From positions 1-64,000 of the forward strand of contig LSRY02000062.1 in NCBI GenBank assembly GCA_001643675.2: DNA of 64,000 nucleotides, written 5' to 3'. Both the position numbers and the translations under genes were made by a program. Below the pieces are notes generated by a model. It saw nothing but the letters and a program-made list of their open reading frames with translations, did not search any database and was not told the DNA's origin. Positions 24,324 to 39,500 of the stretch are shown here, piece by piece (within the stretch, counting starts at the first letter, position 1; the number at the start of each line of letters is the position of its first letter). Source of the DNA: Monocercomonoides exilis (taxonomy: Eukaryota > Preaxostyla > Oxymonadida > Polymastigidae).

Positions 24324-27300
24324 TTAATAATCTATGCCTTGCTGAAGTAATGGAATATCTCCAATATGACCACGCACTTTCTCAACCAAGCCGTTGTATT
24401 TCTGAACCAGCTCTTCCAACAATCCCACCGAAGTTGAAGCTTCGCATAGTTTTATCAATGCTTCACGGCACGTTAAGAAAAACACGTGGAAAGTGGCTTT
24501 AACCAAGTCTTGGTCTGCCTCGTCTGTTTCGTCCTTGTGCTGCTCGAGGAAGCAGTCAAAGATGGCCATTGGACCGGCATTGACCTCGGTGGCGATGGCG
24601 CCTTTGATGGTTGTGAGGAGCGCTTTTTCGTCAAGAGGATTCATCTGGAACTTCATCTGGTCCACTTTGCTTTGCACATCCTGCGAGCACTTCTGGGCAG
24701 GCGAGAACACTTTAATCTCCATTCCACCGCTTTTGATCGGCACACGGCGCGTGCAGAACGGCAGAGGCTGCTCTGTGCGGCAGATCGTCCGGCGGAGGAA
24801 TACTTCGTGCATATGCGGCTCTCTTCTCTTCTTCTGCTCTTTGTCTTCTGGCTTTGGCTTTGTGAACGTGTTATCAAAGAAGAAGTTTGACACATTTGTG
24901 ATTCTGCTAAATCCTGTTCTGCGGTCGTTAACCTCAGTTTCATCAAAGTACGGATCCACTGCAGTCAGGAAGAACGACAAGCCATCGGCAACTTTGTCCA
25001 TCGTCTCGCTGGTCGGCCGCTCAGACAGAACTGTCGGCTGAATGCCAAACCTCTTTTGGTACTTCGCAATAAGTCCGTGCTTAACATCACCAATCTTCTT
25101 GAAGTTATATTCCTTGATGATATACTCATTCCCATTCTCCTTTTCGAACACTTTGCCATAAAGCCCGATGAAGTAGAAGTTGGTTTGCACTCTTCCTTTG
25201 ATGGGTATTTCGATGATGCTCTTCAAAGTCGGTTCTGCTAACTCTGACCATGCTCTCTGCAGATTCGGCAAATCGTTGAGTGCCTGATAAAATGCAACAA
25301 GGATTTTCTTGACTGGAATCACGTATTCATACATGTGCGCACTTGACAACAGCTTCGCTGCTTCTTCCAGCTGATCCACACACTTTTCAATCACAAAGTC
25401 ACGTGAATCACGAATGGCCGATGCAGCATCTGTGTTTCCGACGAAATGAATAAGCTCATCTGCTCTGTAAAGTTTGTAATGAGGAATAATCTCCTTCAGC
25501 AACACGTCCCATGCAACCCACGACGCTCCATATCTTCTCTTTTTGGGAACAATTGGAGCAGCAGGAATGAAGCCTGCTGATGAAGATGAAGAATCTCCAC
25601 TGACAGCTTTTTGCTTTCTAATAACTTCTTCACAGGTCAACACCTGAAGATTGCCTTGTCCATCCAGCTTAGCGAAATCACTACGAATTGGCAGATATTG
25701 AGGATATGTGACAGACTCGCATGAGTCTGGGTTTTCTCTCAAGTCAGCTGTGTAAATATCAAGAATGATAGCACACTTCACCACTTGCGCTACAGCAGCC
25801 TCGTCGAGACAGCTGATAGTCTGCATCAGATCCTTAAGAGTTGTGCAGTTGGTGACACACAACTCAGGCGAATGGCGATATGACTGAACGAGTGAATACC
25901 TCAGATCTGCTGTCAGTTCATTGTCGATGTCCTTCATGTTCTTCACAACGGCGGATTCTTCGAAAATAGTTAGCAGACGACTGCAAATACCGGTGCATTT
26001 GGTGTTGAAATCTGGCGCCTGCTCTGGATCGATGTTGCACAGATTCGACAAGGAATGATATGATTGCTTAATTGCTTCTTCTTCAAAAGTGTTGGCAGAT
26101 GCTAAACGGAACACACACAATGTAAAGATTGACTGAGGACGGGACATTCCAGAAGTCAGCATGTAGTTCATCTTCATGATTGAGTAAAGAGTAAGCACAG
26201 CATTCTCTCTCACCGACTGGAATGACGACTTGCAGCGCTCCATCAATATTTCAGTAAGTTTGTTGAGTGCCTCCTTCTTTTCAACCAAAAGGAATTGCCC
26301 ACCTGTTTTAATCAAAAAGTAGATGAGATTGAAGATTGAGGCAGATGCTTCTTCGGACTGCTTTTCAGCAAACAGCTTCAGCAACAGATTCCAAGTCTCC
26401 TGAAGACTGTGATGCGCCGAGTTGCATGCAAACTTCTGGTAGTTTTCTCGCTCTTTCTCGCAGTTGCTGAGGTTGTAGTTCCAGCGAATCGCAGTCCGCT
26501 CCTTTGGATTCTCTTTGAAGTGCTTTGAGAGAATCTCGAAGGACATCTGGTCGCCCAGAAACATCCCCAGCTGTTCACGATGTGCGTCTTTGAATGCTTT
26601 CTTCGACAGCAGCTTGTTCGAGGTGAAGGCAGAAAATTCGCCAATCGCAGCACAAATTGTCTCAGATACAATGTACATCAAATCCAGTGCTTTGTAGTAA
26701 TTGTCTCCTTCCTGCTCAGCTGCAGCAGTTGTGAGTGGCTGCTCTTTTGCTTCTGCAAGTGCACTTGCGCTCAGCATCTTGCGAACAGCCTCGTCTTTCA
26801 TCCGCCGAGCGTTCATTGTTCCACCCAGCTCGGCTGTGCTTCCGCTGTTGGAGAGTCCTCCCTGTGGAGAATTGGGAGATGGAGGAGTGAAGATCTTTGA
26901 AATGTCTGTGTGTGACGGGAAACTCGAATGAAGAGTACGCATTTGTGATTGAGGGGTGGACAGAGCGCTTGTCGATGGTGATGACGACGACGATGGCTGA
27001 TCCTCATCGGGATTCCCCAAAGAAGTTAAAGGCAAATTCATCGAGGCACGTTTCGAGAAGCGGATGGAGCCTGTTCCACCATAAAGCTTGATTGTGCCAC
27101 CTTGTCTTCCCATTGTCCCCAGCGATGCCAGTGAGAGTGTGTTTCCATCATCAATTCCACCAGATGAATTGCGTGGAAGTGTTCCCATTGCTGACGATGA
27201 TACTGACAAAGAAGATGGAGCACCAGCGTTTCGAGAATGATAGCGCAGTGTAAGATCCTTCTTCTTGTCTCTGAAGTTGACGCGTGCTCTATGCCCTCCA

Positions 27301-30300
27301 GCAACCGTAGCCTGCATCTCCTCCAGCTTCTTCTTCACATTGTCAACATTTTTGGACATCTGCTCAGACGGATTCAGCGACTTCAAGAACTTGGTCACAT
27401 TCTCCACACGGAACAGCTCGACAGCTGCGGCCAGCAGAGAGATGAGTGATGGATATTGCTCGAGCTGCAGATGGGATAAGAAACGATGATAAACAGAAAG
27501 CTTGGAGTTTCTCAGCAGCCACAAGCAGCTCACTACGCAGTCGTATTGCTCAGACAGACGGATTTTGCCCGCTCTGTCAATAAGCTGCTTCTTCTCCATT
27601 GCTGTTTGCATGAATGAATAGTTGATCCAAGATATCGTCATTCTGCATGTCACGCTGTTATACTTCTTATCTGTGTCAATTCTCGTGAGCATCTCCCGAT
27701 AGAGATGGAATGGGCGCAGATCGGCGTTTGCCTCCTCTGCTTTCTTGAATCCGTCCACATCCACAAACTCCATGTCCCCTCCCAAGTCATCGTCCATTCC
27801 ATCACCTCCTTTGTGAATATCTGGCACATCCAGCTCTAGAACTTGCGATGTCTTCAGAGTTGCGCTGCTCCCTTCGCCTCCAGCTGCCCCTGGCCTCAAA
27901 GTGCCTCGCAGCGTTCCTCCTCTCAGCGTCTCAGAGCCACTTGGGCCTCTTCCCCTTTCTTGAACAGGGCTGGCAGAAATAAGCATGTAATCAGCAGGCG
28001 TCTCTCTCTTTTTCTCATCCATGTCGACGATTTGCTGCTGGCACGCAAACAGAGATTTGACAAGAATGTGAGGAAGGAAGTAAACAAATCCTTTCTCCTT
28101 TTTAACTTTCTCAGACACTTTGGATATCAAGCACATGGGCACCCAGTGCTCTGATGAAGTGATGATTGTCCAGAAGTTCAGGATTGCACCAAGAATCTGC
28201 TTTCTCTCAACTTCTGTCTGTGTCTCCGCGTCGGGAGCGTAGTATGTCAAGAACAGCAGAATCAGCTCATTCACCTTTCCTCTGTCTGCCACTGTCCACA
28301 GATGTGTCAGGAAGGTTGCCAATTCGCTCACAAAGAACCTGACTTGTGTGGGCTTAGAGTGCTTCATAAGGACACAATGGAACAATACGAAAGATTTAAG
28401 AACAGAGTAGAATTCGGGTGTGAATGGATCTTCATAGACTTTCTCACTTGGCTCAGTTGATGAAGATGCTGATGCGGATGAAGATGCTGCGCTTCCATGT
28501 TGTGCATCAAACCTTGATTTTGTGATAATCATTGACTTTATCACAGCACCAAAGAAGAACCATCCAAAGTGGATGTGATCGTGGATCTGCGGATGCACCG
28601 TTGGCTGGTTCGACCGCAGCGTTTCCGTTCCTTGCATCATCCGATCAGATGATTTGGAAGGTGGTGCAATAAACGGGAAGATCCAGTTGTTCTCCAGTGT
28701 GTGCTGCCACAGCTCAAAGTCGATGCGCCGCTTTGTCTGGTCCACTTTCGTCATATCCACTTCAGGATACAGAATCAGTGCTGCATTCATCCATGTCTTG
28801 ATCGATCCCAAATAAGGCTTCACCTTCGAGTAGTCCCTCAGCTGCTCGATGCTTACAGCCAGCGGGTCTGCTGATCCGCGCCCAGCGGCATACGCATTCG
28901 ACGAAAGAGGCGAGCCGCGTGAGCCTGTTGAGAGCGTCCTTCCCATCGTGGCACCAGAGAATGTATGTGGCGACGAGGGAGATGGAGTGGGCACAGGAGA
29001 GAACGACTTCTCTGGCACAGGCGAGTTCGGGGTGTGTGCTCGTGCAGCAACACTATCGTGTGGCGAGTCTTCGACTGAAGTTGTTGTGCCATCGGCGAGG
29101 CTCGTAAAGTCGAACTGGTCTGTTTCGTCGTCTTTGTCATTGTCTTTGTCCTTCTTCAGCTCCTTCAGCTTCATTTCAGCCAGTTTCCGCTCTTTCTCCA
29201 GTTGGCTCAGGTCGATTTCCTTCTTTCCGTCATATTCGCTCTTTTCGTAGTCAAACAGTCTCCGCATGACCTGCTTTGCTTTCTTGGTGGCGTTCTCGTC
29301 TTGATCAGCAATCTCAATCTTCTGCTCAAATATGCTCATTCCTTCATCGTCGTCATCATCAAATCCACGTGGCGTGGTTGGCAAATCTCCTCTCATTGCT
29401 TGTGGAGAAGACACATTTGCTGGGAAAGTGGGCAGCATCGCTGCAGAAGCAGAGGAAGAAGAGGAAGAAGAAGACATGAAGCTTCGACTGTCCTTCGACG
29501 CCAGCAGACTCTTCTGCAGCTCGTCCTGCATGATCTTCCACGAGCACTCCATCAGAATGTGTGCCCACGCCTTCATCAGAACCAGATGCAGAGGCTCCTT
29601 CGACACCACCACACGCACAAGAGAATCAGTCGAGTCTCTCGCTGAAAGTGACGCTGACCTTTTGAGTGAGTCGCCTTCTTTGCGCTTTCCTGGCTTTGGC
29701 GGCGGGGCAGGTGCTGACGAAACACCCACACCGATTGGGTCAAGCTTCTCCTCCAAATACTCAGCTGGAATCTCCTGCTTGAATGAAGTGAATCCTGTGG
29801 TGTACTTTACAGTCTTCAGCAGTGACAGCAAGTCTGCCACGACTGAAATACGCTGCAGCTGAGGGAATTTCAGCAGACGGCGGAAGAGAATGTTGGCGAT
29901 GGTGGGGAAGTAAATGACAGCATCCATATCCTTCTTCCCTGTTGTGGACCGCCCTTCCATCCCGCTCGAGTTCTCAGCTGAGCGCGATGTCATCTGCAGA
30001 TAGTCTGAAAGAGAGGAGATGCCTGTGGATGTTCCCTGCGAAGAAGAACCTCCTGCCATGTGAGGCGGAAGAGCATCGCTGCCATAGTTCCGCAGGCTCG
30101 ACAGAATCATCGCCTCATCTTTTTCAGAGTTGGCAAGCAGATCGCGAATACCTGCATTTTGTGGGATAATCGTTGACACAAGCGAAAGAGACACAGAAAA
30201 CAGCGGCTTTCCGTCGCTCAGAAAAGCAACTGGCAAATCCGATGAACCAGAAGAAGCAGAGGCAGAAGTGGAAGAAGTCGCAAGAGGTGAGCTGGAGGAG

Positions 30301-32379
30301 GTTGTCTTGGCACTCGAAAAGAGGCTCATGTATCCTCTTTCGAGTGAAGCTGCCACTTGGAGCTGGACAAACGACTGGCGCAGATGCGACTCGGATGTGA
30401 GTGGCAGCACAGAGTAGCCGATGATGTTCAGAATCTGCCTGTCCTTCTTCTTGTCTTCTTTGACAGCTGCCTGATACGAAATGTGGTAGAACGTGAACAG
30501 AAGATGCGTGCGGTCGGTGAGCTGGAATGGAAGAGCGATTTTGATCTCATCAATGAAATGAGGCTTCCGCTCGTGGTAGGTCATCGACGTGACAATGTGA
30601 TCCACCATACCTGCGCTGTGTGACCCGCCGTAGAGAACAGGCTCTCCGCGCTCGGCAGTCGACTCGTCGGAGTTCTTCAGGCGGATGTCAATGCAAATAT
30701 TTCGCGCTCGCTCGCTCGCAATTTTGCCGGTGAAGTCGACACAGTCGGGATAAACATACAGAAAGTGGTAGAACGAGCGGAATGTTAAGGGCAGTTTTGG
30801 ATTCAAGAACGATTGCACCATTCGAATTGGCTATTGATTGAGTCACACAAAATGATAATATTGAAAAAATTATTTTTATAATAAAACTAATAAAATCATA
30901 CCTCTTTTAATTCAGTCAATTCAGAGTTGAGGGGCTTTTCTTGCTCGTCTGCTGTGTCATCCTGCACAGCCATGCCTTCTTCAGAAAGCTGGGGTGAAAT
31001 GGTGTTTGGAGCTCGAGTGTTCTGAAGGTGCATAACATCCAACGACATGCTGCACGGAATAAGCTTGAACTCGCCAGGCTTCTTCGAGGCAAGGTCAATA
31101 GACTCAATCAGCGTCTTCTCATCGGGTGTCCCGCGATATCGATAGACATTACCGAATTCGAGGCACTTCATCGTGTCCTCCGGCCATTCTCTGTCACGAA
31201 AGATCTGCTTGTTCCATTTCTTGTCTTCCCACACTTTCACAAAGCCAAATGCAAATAGCTGTCGAAATTGGCCAAGCCCTTTTGTGTTTTCATTGTATGC
31301 CTTTTTCACCTTCTCCACATCTCTCGAATTGGCATCTTTTCCTCTCGCTTTTTGAACTTTTTCTGGCGAGTTTAAATAGTCGCTAATTCCTGCATCTGAA
31401 TCTTGTTGACAGACTTTTGAAATGCGAAATACCAAATATGCCTGAGAAACATCATCTTGCAAGTTGATGGTAAACAAAGCTTGTCGAAGTGTTGTTAATG
31501 GATTTATGGTTTCTGGTTCCACAACAGCTCCTCCACTTGTTGCAGCTGAAGGGATACGCGGAGCATTTTGCAATAGTTCAAGCTGAGCTGGCGTATTTAA
31601 ATCCATATGGATATCTTCGCTTAATTTTCTTTTTCCAGCGATGTTGTACAGTGCAAATGTAATAAAGTAGGGTTCAAGATTTGAGACTAAAGTTCCTTCA
31701 AAATCAATTGAGCGTAACCTGATAAACAGAGTATCTTCTACTGACGATGATGCTGTTTGAACGAATCCAGATAAATTCACAACAGGACTTGAAAATTCAG
31801 AATCTGAAAACATTATTCCGCAAAGTTGTCTTCCAGACAGAGAATTTTTTGGAGGCTTTGAAAAATGCGCTTCATCCATAAATTTTTCTTTATCTATTTG
31901 ATTATCTTCTTGTTTCAAAATTTCTGGATCAAGCTCAGCCTCTCCTTTTGGCTGTTCGTAATGACTTTGAGGAATAACAATATCTATTGGCTGGTAATTT
32001 TTGGTTTTAAATTTAACGGACAGCGATTCTTGTGTAAAAAACATTGTTCCCTGTTTGACAACTTCCGGAATTCCTTGAGACGATGACTAAAATTTAAAAA
32101 AAAAAAAAAAAGGGGGAAATAATGAAATGCAAATAAGAAAACTGAACTTTCAATGCAAACTAGCAATTGCTTCGGCAATTTTTTCGATTTTTTATACTCA
32201 ACAATTGGAACAATAGGTTTGAGAGAAATCTTATTATCTGCTGGAGGGTTTAAAAGAAGTTCAGTTTCAAGATTTTCTTGAGCAGATATCAACGAAGAAA
32301 AATGCTCTTTAATGTTTGATACATTATTGCTGTTCGATAAATAAGTAGTGTCACCTAACAAAGGAGGTGTGGAACTCAT
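24324..32379 (-). CDS. DOCK-family (dedicator of cytokinesis) guanine nucleotide exchange factor
   Basis: Activates Rho/Rac/Cdc42-type GTPases by GDP/GTP exchange. Exons 32379-32161, 32086-30902 and 30830-24324 (introns 74 and 71 nt, all phase 0) give 2,636 aa, ending in TAA. The DHR-1/C2 domain starts near residue 480 (ERARNICIDIRL, VTSMTYHERKPHFIDEIKIALP, LLFTFYHISYQ). A long helical-repeat middle follows with many Ser/Thr-rich, probably disordered, insertions. The C-terminal DHR-2 shows NFYFIGLYGKVFE, EYIIKEYNFKKIGDVKHGL, Q.KRFGIQPTVL, SFFLTAVDPYFDE, NFFFDNTFTKPKPED and IKGAIATEVNAGPM, the last being the catalytic core. The C2-with-VTYH layout is closest to the Zizimin (DOCK C/D) groups. 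Reading frame fully intact. Confidence 0.92.
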
Positions 32380-33482
32380 CTTTCAAAGAAAACGCCAAAT
32401 TAAGGTCAGATCATTAAGATCCATGTTCAAAAAAATCTGAATAAAAATATATAAGCGAAGCATGTGAAATGAAAAAGTGTATATTGATGTTTGAAAAAAT
32501 TCAAATAATTAGAAAGTTTGTTTCTTTGAAAAGGTTCTGCATTTAAGTTCAATCATGAAAAATCTAATTTTTTCGTTAAACCCGAACAAGAATTTAGAAT
32601 ATAAGAGCGAATATGTTTAAAAAAGCAATGCTTTATCATAAATTTGTTCATACAAAGACGATATTTTTTAAGAGCAGGAAGAAAAACACATAGTGATTTG
32701 TTCAATAAGTTTGATGCTCATAATTATTCAAACTTGAAATTTTAAAATCTTTCAAGTACCAAACTCAATTTTTGTGAGAAGATGGAATTTTTATTTTCCC
32801 TCAAATATAAAATTTTATTTGATTATTGTGCTTGGAAAATGCGAAAATGGATATTTAAGTTTCGAAAGGAACTTATTTCGCGAAATTGCAACCAATGCAA
32901 ATAATAATTGATAAGCATTCAAGAAATGATAGATACGGTTTTATTGATGATTATGGATATCTTGTGTTGGACAAATCACTTTCCTGTCAAAGTCAATGCC
33001 GCATTTTTGACTGAAAATACTTGTGCTTTGTTAAGGATTTTTCGATCATGAGTCAAAAGGCTTGCACCTATTATTTCACAGACAGAAAGAATAAGTCTAG
33101 TGCAATAAACAATGCAGGCTTTCAATGCTTCAATTTTCTTGAAGAAATTTCATAAGTAGACGTGCGCTGCTTGATTTCAAGAATTTGAAAGTTTGTCACA
33201 TTATTGAGCTATGAAAAATAAATCTATTTTCTCTTTACAATGAAAGGGTGGTAAATGATTTTTTATCTTTTGGATTCTTTGAAAAGAAGGCTATTCTGCA
33301 GAAAGCGAATTGAAAGCGAATTGCTATTCCATATTTTTCTTTGCCTTTTGAAGAGCATTCCCCAAACGATCATTCAAATTTTTTTAGAAGATAATCCTCT
33401 GAAATTATATTTTTGAAATCAATTTACATCGTTCATGAACTGCTGATTTTGTGATAAAAGATCAGAGAATGAATCAAGAATA
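32380..33482. other. Divergent intergenic region between DOCK and surface protein B
   Basis: About 1.1 kb, A/T-rich. It must hold both promoters. A short coding-like stretch near 32950-33160 (WTNHFPVKVNAAFLTENTCALLRIF) is crossed by stops and not assignable. No RNA gene seen. Confidence 0.45.
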
Positions 33483-33530
33483 ATGGTTTTCATTCTTTTG
33501 AACAGAGAAAAAACAGCAAAGAAAGAACCA

Positions 33531-36500
33531 ATGCTCAAAACAATCATAAATTTGCCAATTTTTCTTTTGATGAAACAGTTTTGCAACTCAGAGGATTCAT
33601 TGGTATCTTGTAAGATAGTATCTCCAGTTGAAGAAATTAGATTCAAATCTTATTCGAGGCAAATCCCAAACGATGCTTGTTTTCAAAAGTGTCAGACTTT
33701 CACGAACTCACCAATTTTCACCAATAAAGATAATTGTAACTGTCCAAAACAACAAATTAATAATTTTATCATTAGTAGTCTTCACATTGAAAATTCAACA
33801 ATTCAAAATAGGAATCTGTATTTTGGAATATATAAATATCGAAGTTGCATTGCTAATCTTATATTATCGAATGCTTCGTTAATATCATGTGGAATATTAT
33901 TGTCTCCAAGCCCCAAAGAATTATTTGATTTACAGAAAAGCAGCATTTTCATTTTGAATTTTAGCTGCTTTTCACCTATTGGCTTCGTTCAATCGTCATT
34001 CTTCTTTTTGAGCGATAATTTGTCTTCTCTTTGCATTAGCGAATCGAATATATGCAATAAGGCAGTTTATGGATGCAATTGTTTGCTTCGAAGTGGATCT
34101 GGCCGATGCGAAGAATTGAATAACTGCGTTTTTAGAAACATTTCCGATGTGTGTAAAGTCAATTCAAATATCTCATTCACATCATGTGTAGAGCAGTGCA
34201 CAATGGAGAGCTGCTCCATTTTCTCTTCGACAAATGCATTGGAGGGACTGATTGTAAGTGGTACGCAATTATCAAACACGTTTATAGCTTTGAATAATAC
34301 ATATAGATGCAACGTTCGTATTGATAACGAATACACTTTAAAAAGTCATATCGACACAAAAGAAAATCAAGATTATATATGTTGTGAATGGATCGAGTGC
34401 AACGCATCTTGTGGAGGAGGAATCTTTATTCACGACAGTCAAGCTGTAAAACTTACTGTGTACAATTGTTCTTTTTCAAAATGCAATGCCACTTTAACAA
34501 GAGGTGGAGGGATTTATGCATCAAATATTGGTTTATGTGATGTTAATTCGACGAAATTTGAAGGATGCTATTGTGTTGCTTCAAATGATGAAGGTGGCGC
34601 GGGTGCTAATTTGGAAGGAATTGAGTCGCAGATATTAGTATCCAATTGTTTATTTGAAAATGGATGGTCAGGAAATGATGGGGGAGGCTTGGATATTTGG
34701 AAATCAAATGCTTCAATTCAAGAAAAATGTATATCATATTGTAAATTCAAAAACTGTTCTTCACATAATCCAGTAAATGGAGTTGGAGGAGGAATCGAAA
34801 ACTGGCATCCAAGTCAAAAAATGATATTGACAGAATGTCTTTTTGAGAATTGTTCATCTATTTGTGGAGGTGGAGGTGCTTCATTATATGTGAATGATAA
34901 TAACAAAGGATTATTATTGTATTTTTGTTTTTTTCACAATAACTCTGCTGTTTGTGGCTGTGATATTATTCTTTATAATTCTTCACAAAATAACATTGAT
35001 TCATCTTGCTTTTCAACAAGAACGACTGCAAACAGGGTTAGTAAAGATTATAAAAAACTTGACGATGTTAGTTATTGGATCAATTGCAATGGTGGCTCTG
35101 AAAGGTATGTTTCATGTCCAAGAGAACAGAATAAGGCAGGAGACACATTTTTTTGTGGTTTGGGTATTGAGCATCCATGCCTCACAATCAGTCATTGCTT
35201 GTCTCAAATGATTGTGGGGTCTGTGGAGGAAATCAAAGTGTTAAGTGGAACAGTTGTGGAAGGCAAAGGAGTTGATATTGGAGAGAAAACAATCACTGTG
35301 AATGGGGCTTCACCAGCTGGCTCATCCATTGAAACAAAATTTGAGGGAAATGGATTGAGCCTGTTTTGTGTTGAAACAGGGGAATTGACTGTGAGCGATC
35401 TATCAGTGGTTTACAACACCTCATATGAAAACAACAGGCGATGCAGACTGTTTGAGGTTGAGGTAAGTGGGTTGATGGATGTGAAGAGAGTGAACATTTC
35501 GATGGATGCAGCTCATTCAGAAGAGAGAAGCATTCAGAACTCACTTGTGAAACTTGAGGGAGGAGAGTTGAAGATGCAAGATGTGAGATGGGGCATAACA
35601 TTCAGCATCACAAGTGTGATATCACTTTCTCAAGGATCATCTGCTTCATTGTCTCTGGATAACTGCATATTCAGCAACATTGTGAAAACAGCAGCTGGAT
35701 CATCGCTGATAAGTGCGAGTGAAGGGTTGCATTCTACAACTCTTGATGGATGCACGATTGATGGCTGTGGAAGTGAAGAATCTGAGTTTGGAGGAGGAAT
35801 GATGATTGAAATGGGGAATGTTGGTTCATTTACGATGAATGGAGGTGTTGTGAAGAACTGTTATGCCTCAGCCACTCAAGGGAGAGGAGGAGGGATTGGG
35901 CTGAAAGTGAAAGACACAAATGCAGATTTTCTGATTTCATCGACATTTGAAGGAAATCGAGCAAAATTTGGGAGCGATATTTTTGTTGATTCGATCGATC
36001 TGGAGTCAACAGCAACAAGTGGGAAAATTGCCTCGTTAACACCCTCATTTGATACAAAGAGCAAGATGCAAGGATATGAAAATGGGGATGAATCGTTTCC
36101 CATTCCGCTGGTAGTGTATTTGTGGAATAACTTTTCTGCGCCAGCGTTTGTTGGAGGAGGATTATTGAGCCATGATTTTTCGAAGTGTGGATTTGAAGAG
36201 TTTCCGTGCTCATCCATTTCGAAGGCAGTGTCAATCCACTTTGAGGGGAAGAAAAAGGATGTTGCTCTTCTTGAGCCATTTGTCTTTGAGGAGGAACTGG
36301 GGTTGACTTCAAATGAATGGAGCATTACATCCAAAGAGAATGAAATGAAATGTGATGTCTCTGATCTGATACAAGGAACGCAAAGTGGATTGATAGAAAT
36401 CTCAGTCGGTGCGTCGGTATCAGGCATCGTATTTTCATTGAAGAAATCGCTGATCTTTCATGAAAGTGTGTTTGAGTGCCATTCAGGGAAGCTCATTCTG

Positions 36501-39500
36501 AATGGATGTGGGATGGAAGGAGGGGCTGAGAGTATTTCTACAGTGTTTGTGAAGGCTGTTGGAGGGGTTGTGGAGGTGATAAAGTTTGGAACAAAGAATA
36601 TGAAAATTGGAGATTCGTCGATATTTGTTGTTGAAGGAAATGGAGAGAGTGTGCCTTTGATGAATATAACTCATAGTGATTTTGGAGAAATCATATTCAA
36701 CGACGGGTGTGTTGTTGAGTACCACGAGGGGGTCATTGAAGAGATGTCGGGATGCACATTTTCATCGATCACTCGTTCGAAGGGAAGTGGAGGATGCATC
36801 AGCATTGTGAACAATGAGGATGATGATGATGATGGAAGAGATATCAAAGTGGATATTAATGACTGCACATTTGAAGGGTGTGCTATTACTGGAAAGGAGG
36901 GAACTGAGATTGGAGGAGGTGCACTCTTTTGTGAGGCATCTTCGAAAACGAATCTGTTGATAAATTTGTGTTCGTTTTATTGTTGCAGAGCACCATATGA
37001 AGAGGGAAGTGTTGGATATGGAGGAGGAATAATGCTGAAGATACTGAAAGAAGAAGAAGCAGGGTTTGTGATATCCTCACCAACTTTTTCATCTGGCAAG
37101 CCAAACAGTGCGAAATATGGGAAGGATCTGTTCATTTCATCTCAATCACTCGCCAAGAGCATCAAGAATGAAACGTTGCCATTTGTGAAAGACAGATTGG
37201 AGGTATTGACCGAAAACTCGATGAGGGGATATGATGGAGAAAACAGAGAGTGTGCAATTCCGCTGATCTATTTCTGGAAATCGATTGGATCGAGTGTATA
37301 TATTGCTGAGGAAGGAAACAATGTGATTGTTTGTGGCCCGTTGGAGTATCCATGCGCTTCTGTTGATTATGGGCTGAAGCGGGGGAGTAACTTGGGGATT
37401 GGGTCAATCACAGTTCAGGGGCTTTGCGATGTGAGGAGTGAAATGAGTGTGATTGGGATGAATGGTTTAAAACTGGAAGGAATAAATATGGAATCAGACA
37501 AAATCAAATTTGTTCAAACACTTGAAGTGAATGGAGATACTGTTGTTGAGTGCAAAGGGATTGTTCAATTCAATGAATTGGGGATTCTGATTCCCAGTGC
37601 CTTTGACAATGGGGCAAACATTCTTATCCAGACAGGTTCAGAGGCAGTCAAAACGAGTATTGTGAGCTGTTCAATTCACATGAGTGACAATGTGATAGGT
37701 GAATTGACATTTGGATTGATAAGTGCTTCGAAAGGAATTGTTTCTATCGAAAAGACAAAGATAGCTGGGTTGATATCAATGCATGAGATTATGAGGATAT
37801 CAGCTGATTGTGTGACAGCAATGAAAAATGTGACATTTGAAGATATTTCTTTGGACGGAAAAAGTGCAATTGCGATGAGTGAAAATACGATTGCTTCAAG
37901 CGAAAAGAATGATGCAGAAGAAGTATGGAATATTCTATTTGAGCAATGCATATTTGCGAATGTGAAGCACAGTGCGACAATCAACCCTTCATCGCTTTGC
38001 TGTGATGTGTCGAATGATGTGAGATTGAAAATGGAGAATTCGACAATTGATGGGTGTGGATCGGCAAGCTCGAATGAAGGAGGAGGAATGTTCTTCCTCC
38101 TCAATGAGAGGGGGAAGCTGGAGATGAACCACACGAATGTGGTAAAATGTTTCTGCTCGAACAACGGGAGAGGCGGAGGGATATTTTTGAAATCACAGAG
38201 TGCCTTACAGAAGGCATTGCCCTTTGTTTTATCGAACATCACATTCAAGGAGAATGTTGCATTGAAAGGGAGGGATGTGTTTGTGAAGTGCACTGACCTT
38301 GGCACTCAGATTTCGGAGTCGCAGTTTCTGATAAATTTTGGGGAGCCGTTTGTGAAGGAGCTGGCAATATGGGGATGCACATCAGACAATTATGGGGATG
38401 AAGAGGATCTGTTGGGAAGAGTGTATGTGTTCAGGAGCGAATTCATATTTGTGTCTTCGATTGTGGGGAACAGCAGCAACAGCAAGAATTGTGGGGAAAT
38501 GAAGAGTGCGTGCTCATCGTTGAATGTTGGGGTGAGCCACGTTATTCCTTCAGATTATTCTCAGTTGTATATCTGGAATGAAACAACACTAACTGGTTCG
38601 TGCTCTGCTCAAAAGGTGACGATCAAGTCGATGGAATCGAATAGGAATGCCGAGATAAAAGTGAATGAAATAGATTTTGCTGATGAAGGAGCTGTGACGA
38701 CATCAGAGTCTGTTCGACTTGAGAAAATTTCATTTGTTTTTGGTGGAATGCAGAATGTTGTCTGCTCGTGCTTAATTCGCCAATTGAATGGATTTCTAAT
38801 TCTAGAATCTGTTTCGTTTCATTCAGAGAGCAGAACAACAGCAAATTCACAGCTCCCTTCTGATGCTTCTCTGATTGTTGTTGAAGATGGGGTATTTGAA
38901 GCAGATGCGTCCAGTGTTTACAGTTTGGGATTCACAAAACCTGTTTTCAATATATTGGGTTCGGAAAGATCATCATTTGACGATCTGAGGGTGGATGATG
39001 TTCAATGCAAGAGTTCGGTGATTAAATGTGGAAAGAGTGAGAAAGTGAGTGTTTCAAGGCTGACAGCCACAAACATCGCTCTTCAAAGTGAAAGCCTGAT
39101 CTTGTTCGAAAACAGCTATTCTTCTATGTTTATTTCATTGGTGTTGTCATCGTTTACAAATGTCAGCCGATTATCATCTGGGTCTTGCATTGTTTGTGCA
39201 ACAAATGGGATGAGTGTATTTGAGATGTGCAACTGCTCTTTTCATGAGTGCACATCAAAGTTGAAAAAGGGGAGCCAAGTTGAGACAGCATCAGTGGAAA
39301 AGATATTGATCGAGTCGTGTGTATTTAAAGGAAGTATAGAAGAAAGAAACGAGAACAATTTGAATCAAGAAGAAGAAATATGCCGATGGAATGGATCTGT
39401 TGTTGATGTTGCTAAGAGTTCTGTGATGCTGAAAGATACAACAATCTTGAATTCACCAGAGGGTGGAATAACAATGAGTGGAGGAAATGTGTTTATTGAA

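Noticed and set aside
32937-33165. Coding-like plus-strand stretch with WTNHFPVKVNAAFLTENTC
   Set aside because: Crossed by TGA and TAA within 60 codons, with no recognisable family; too little to call.
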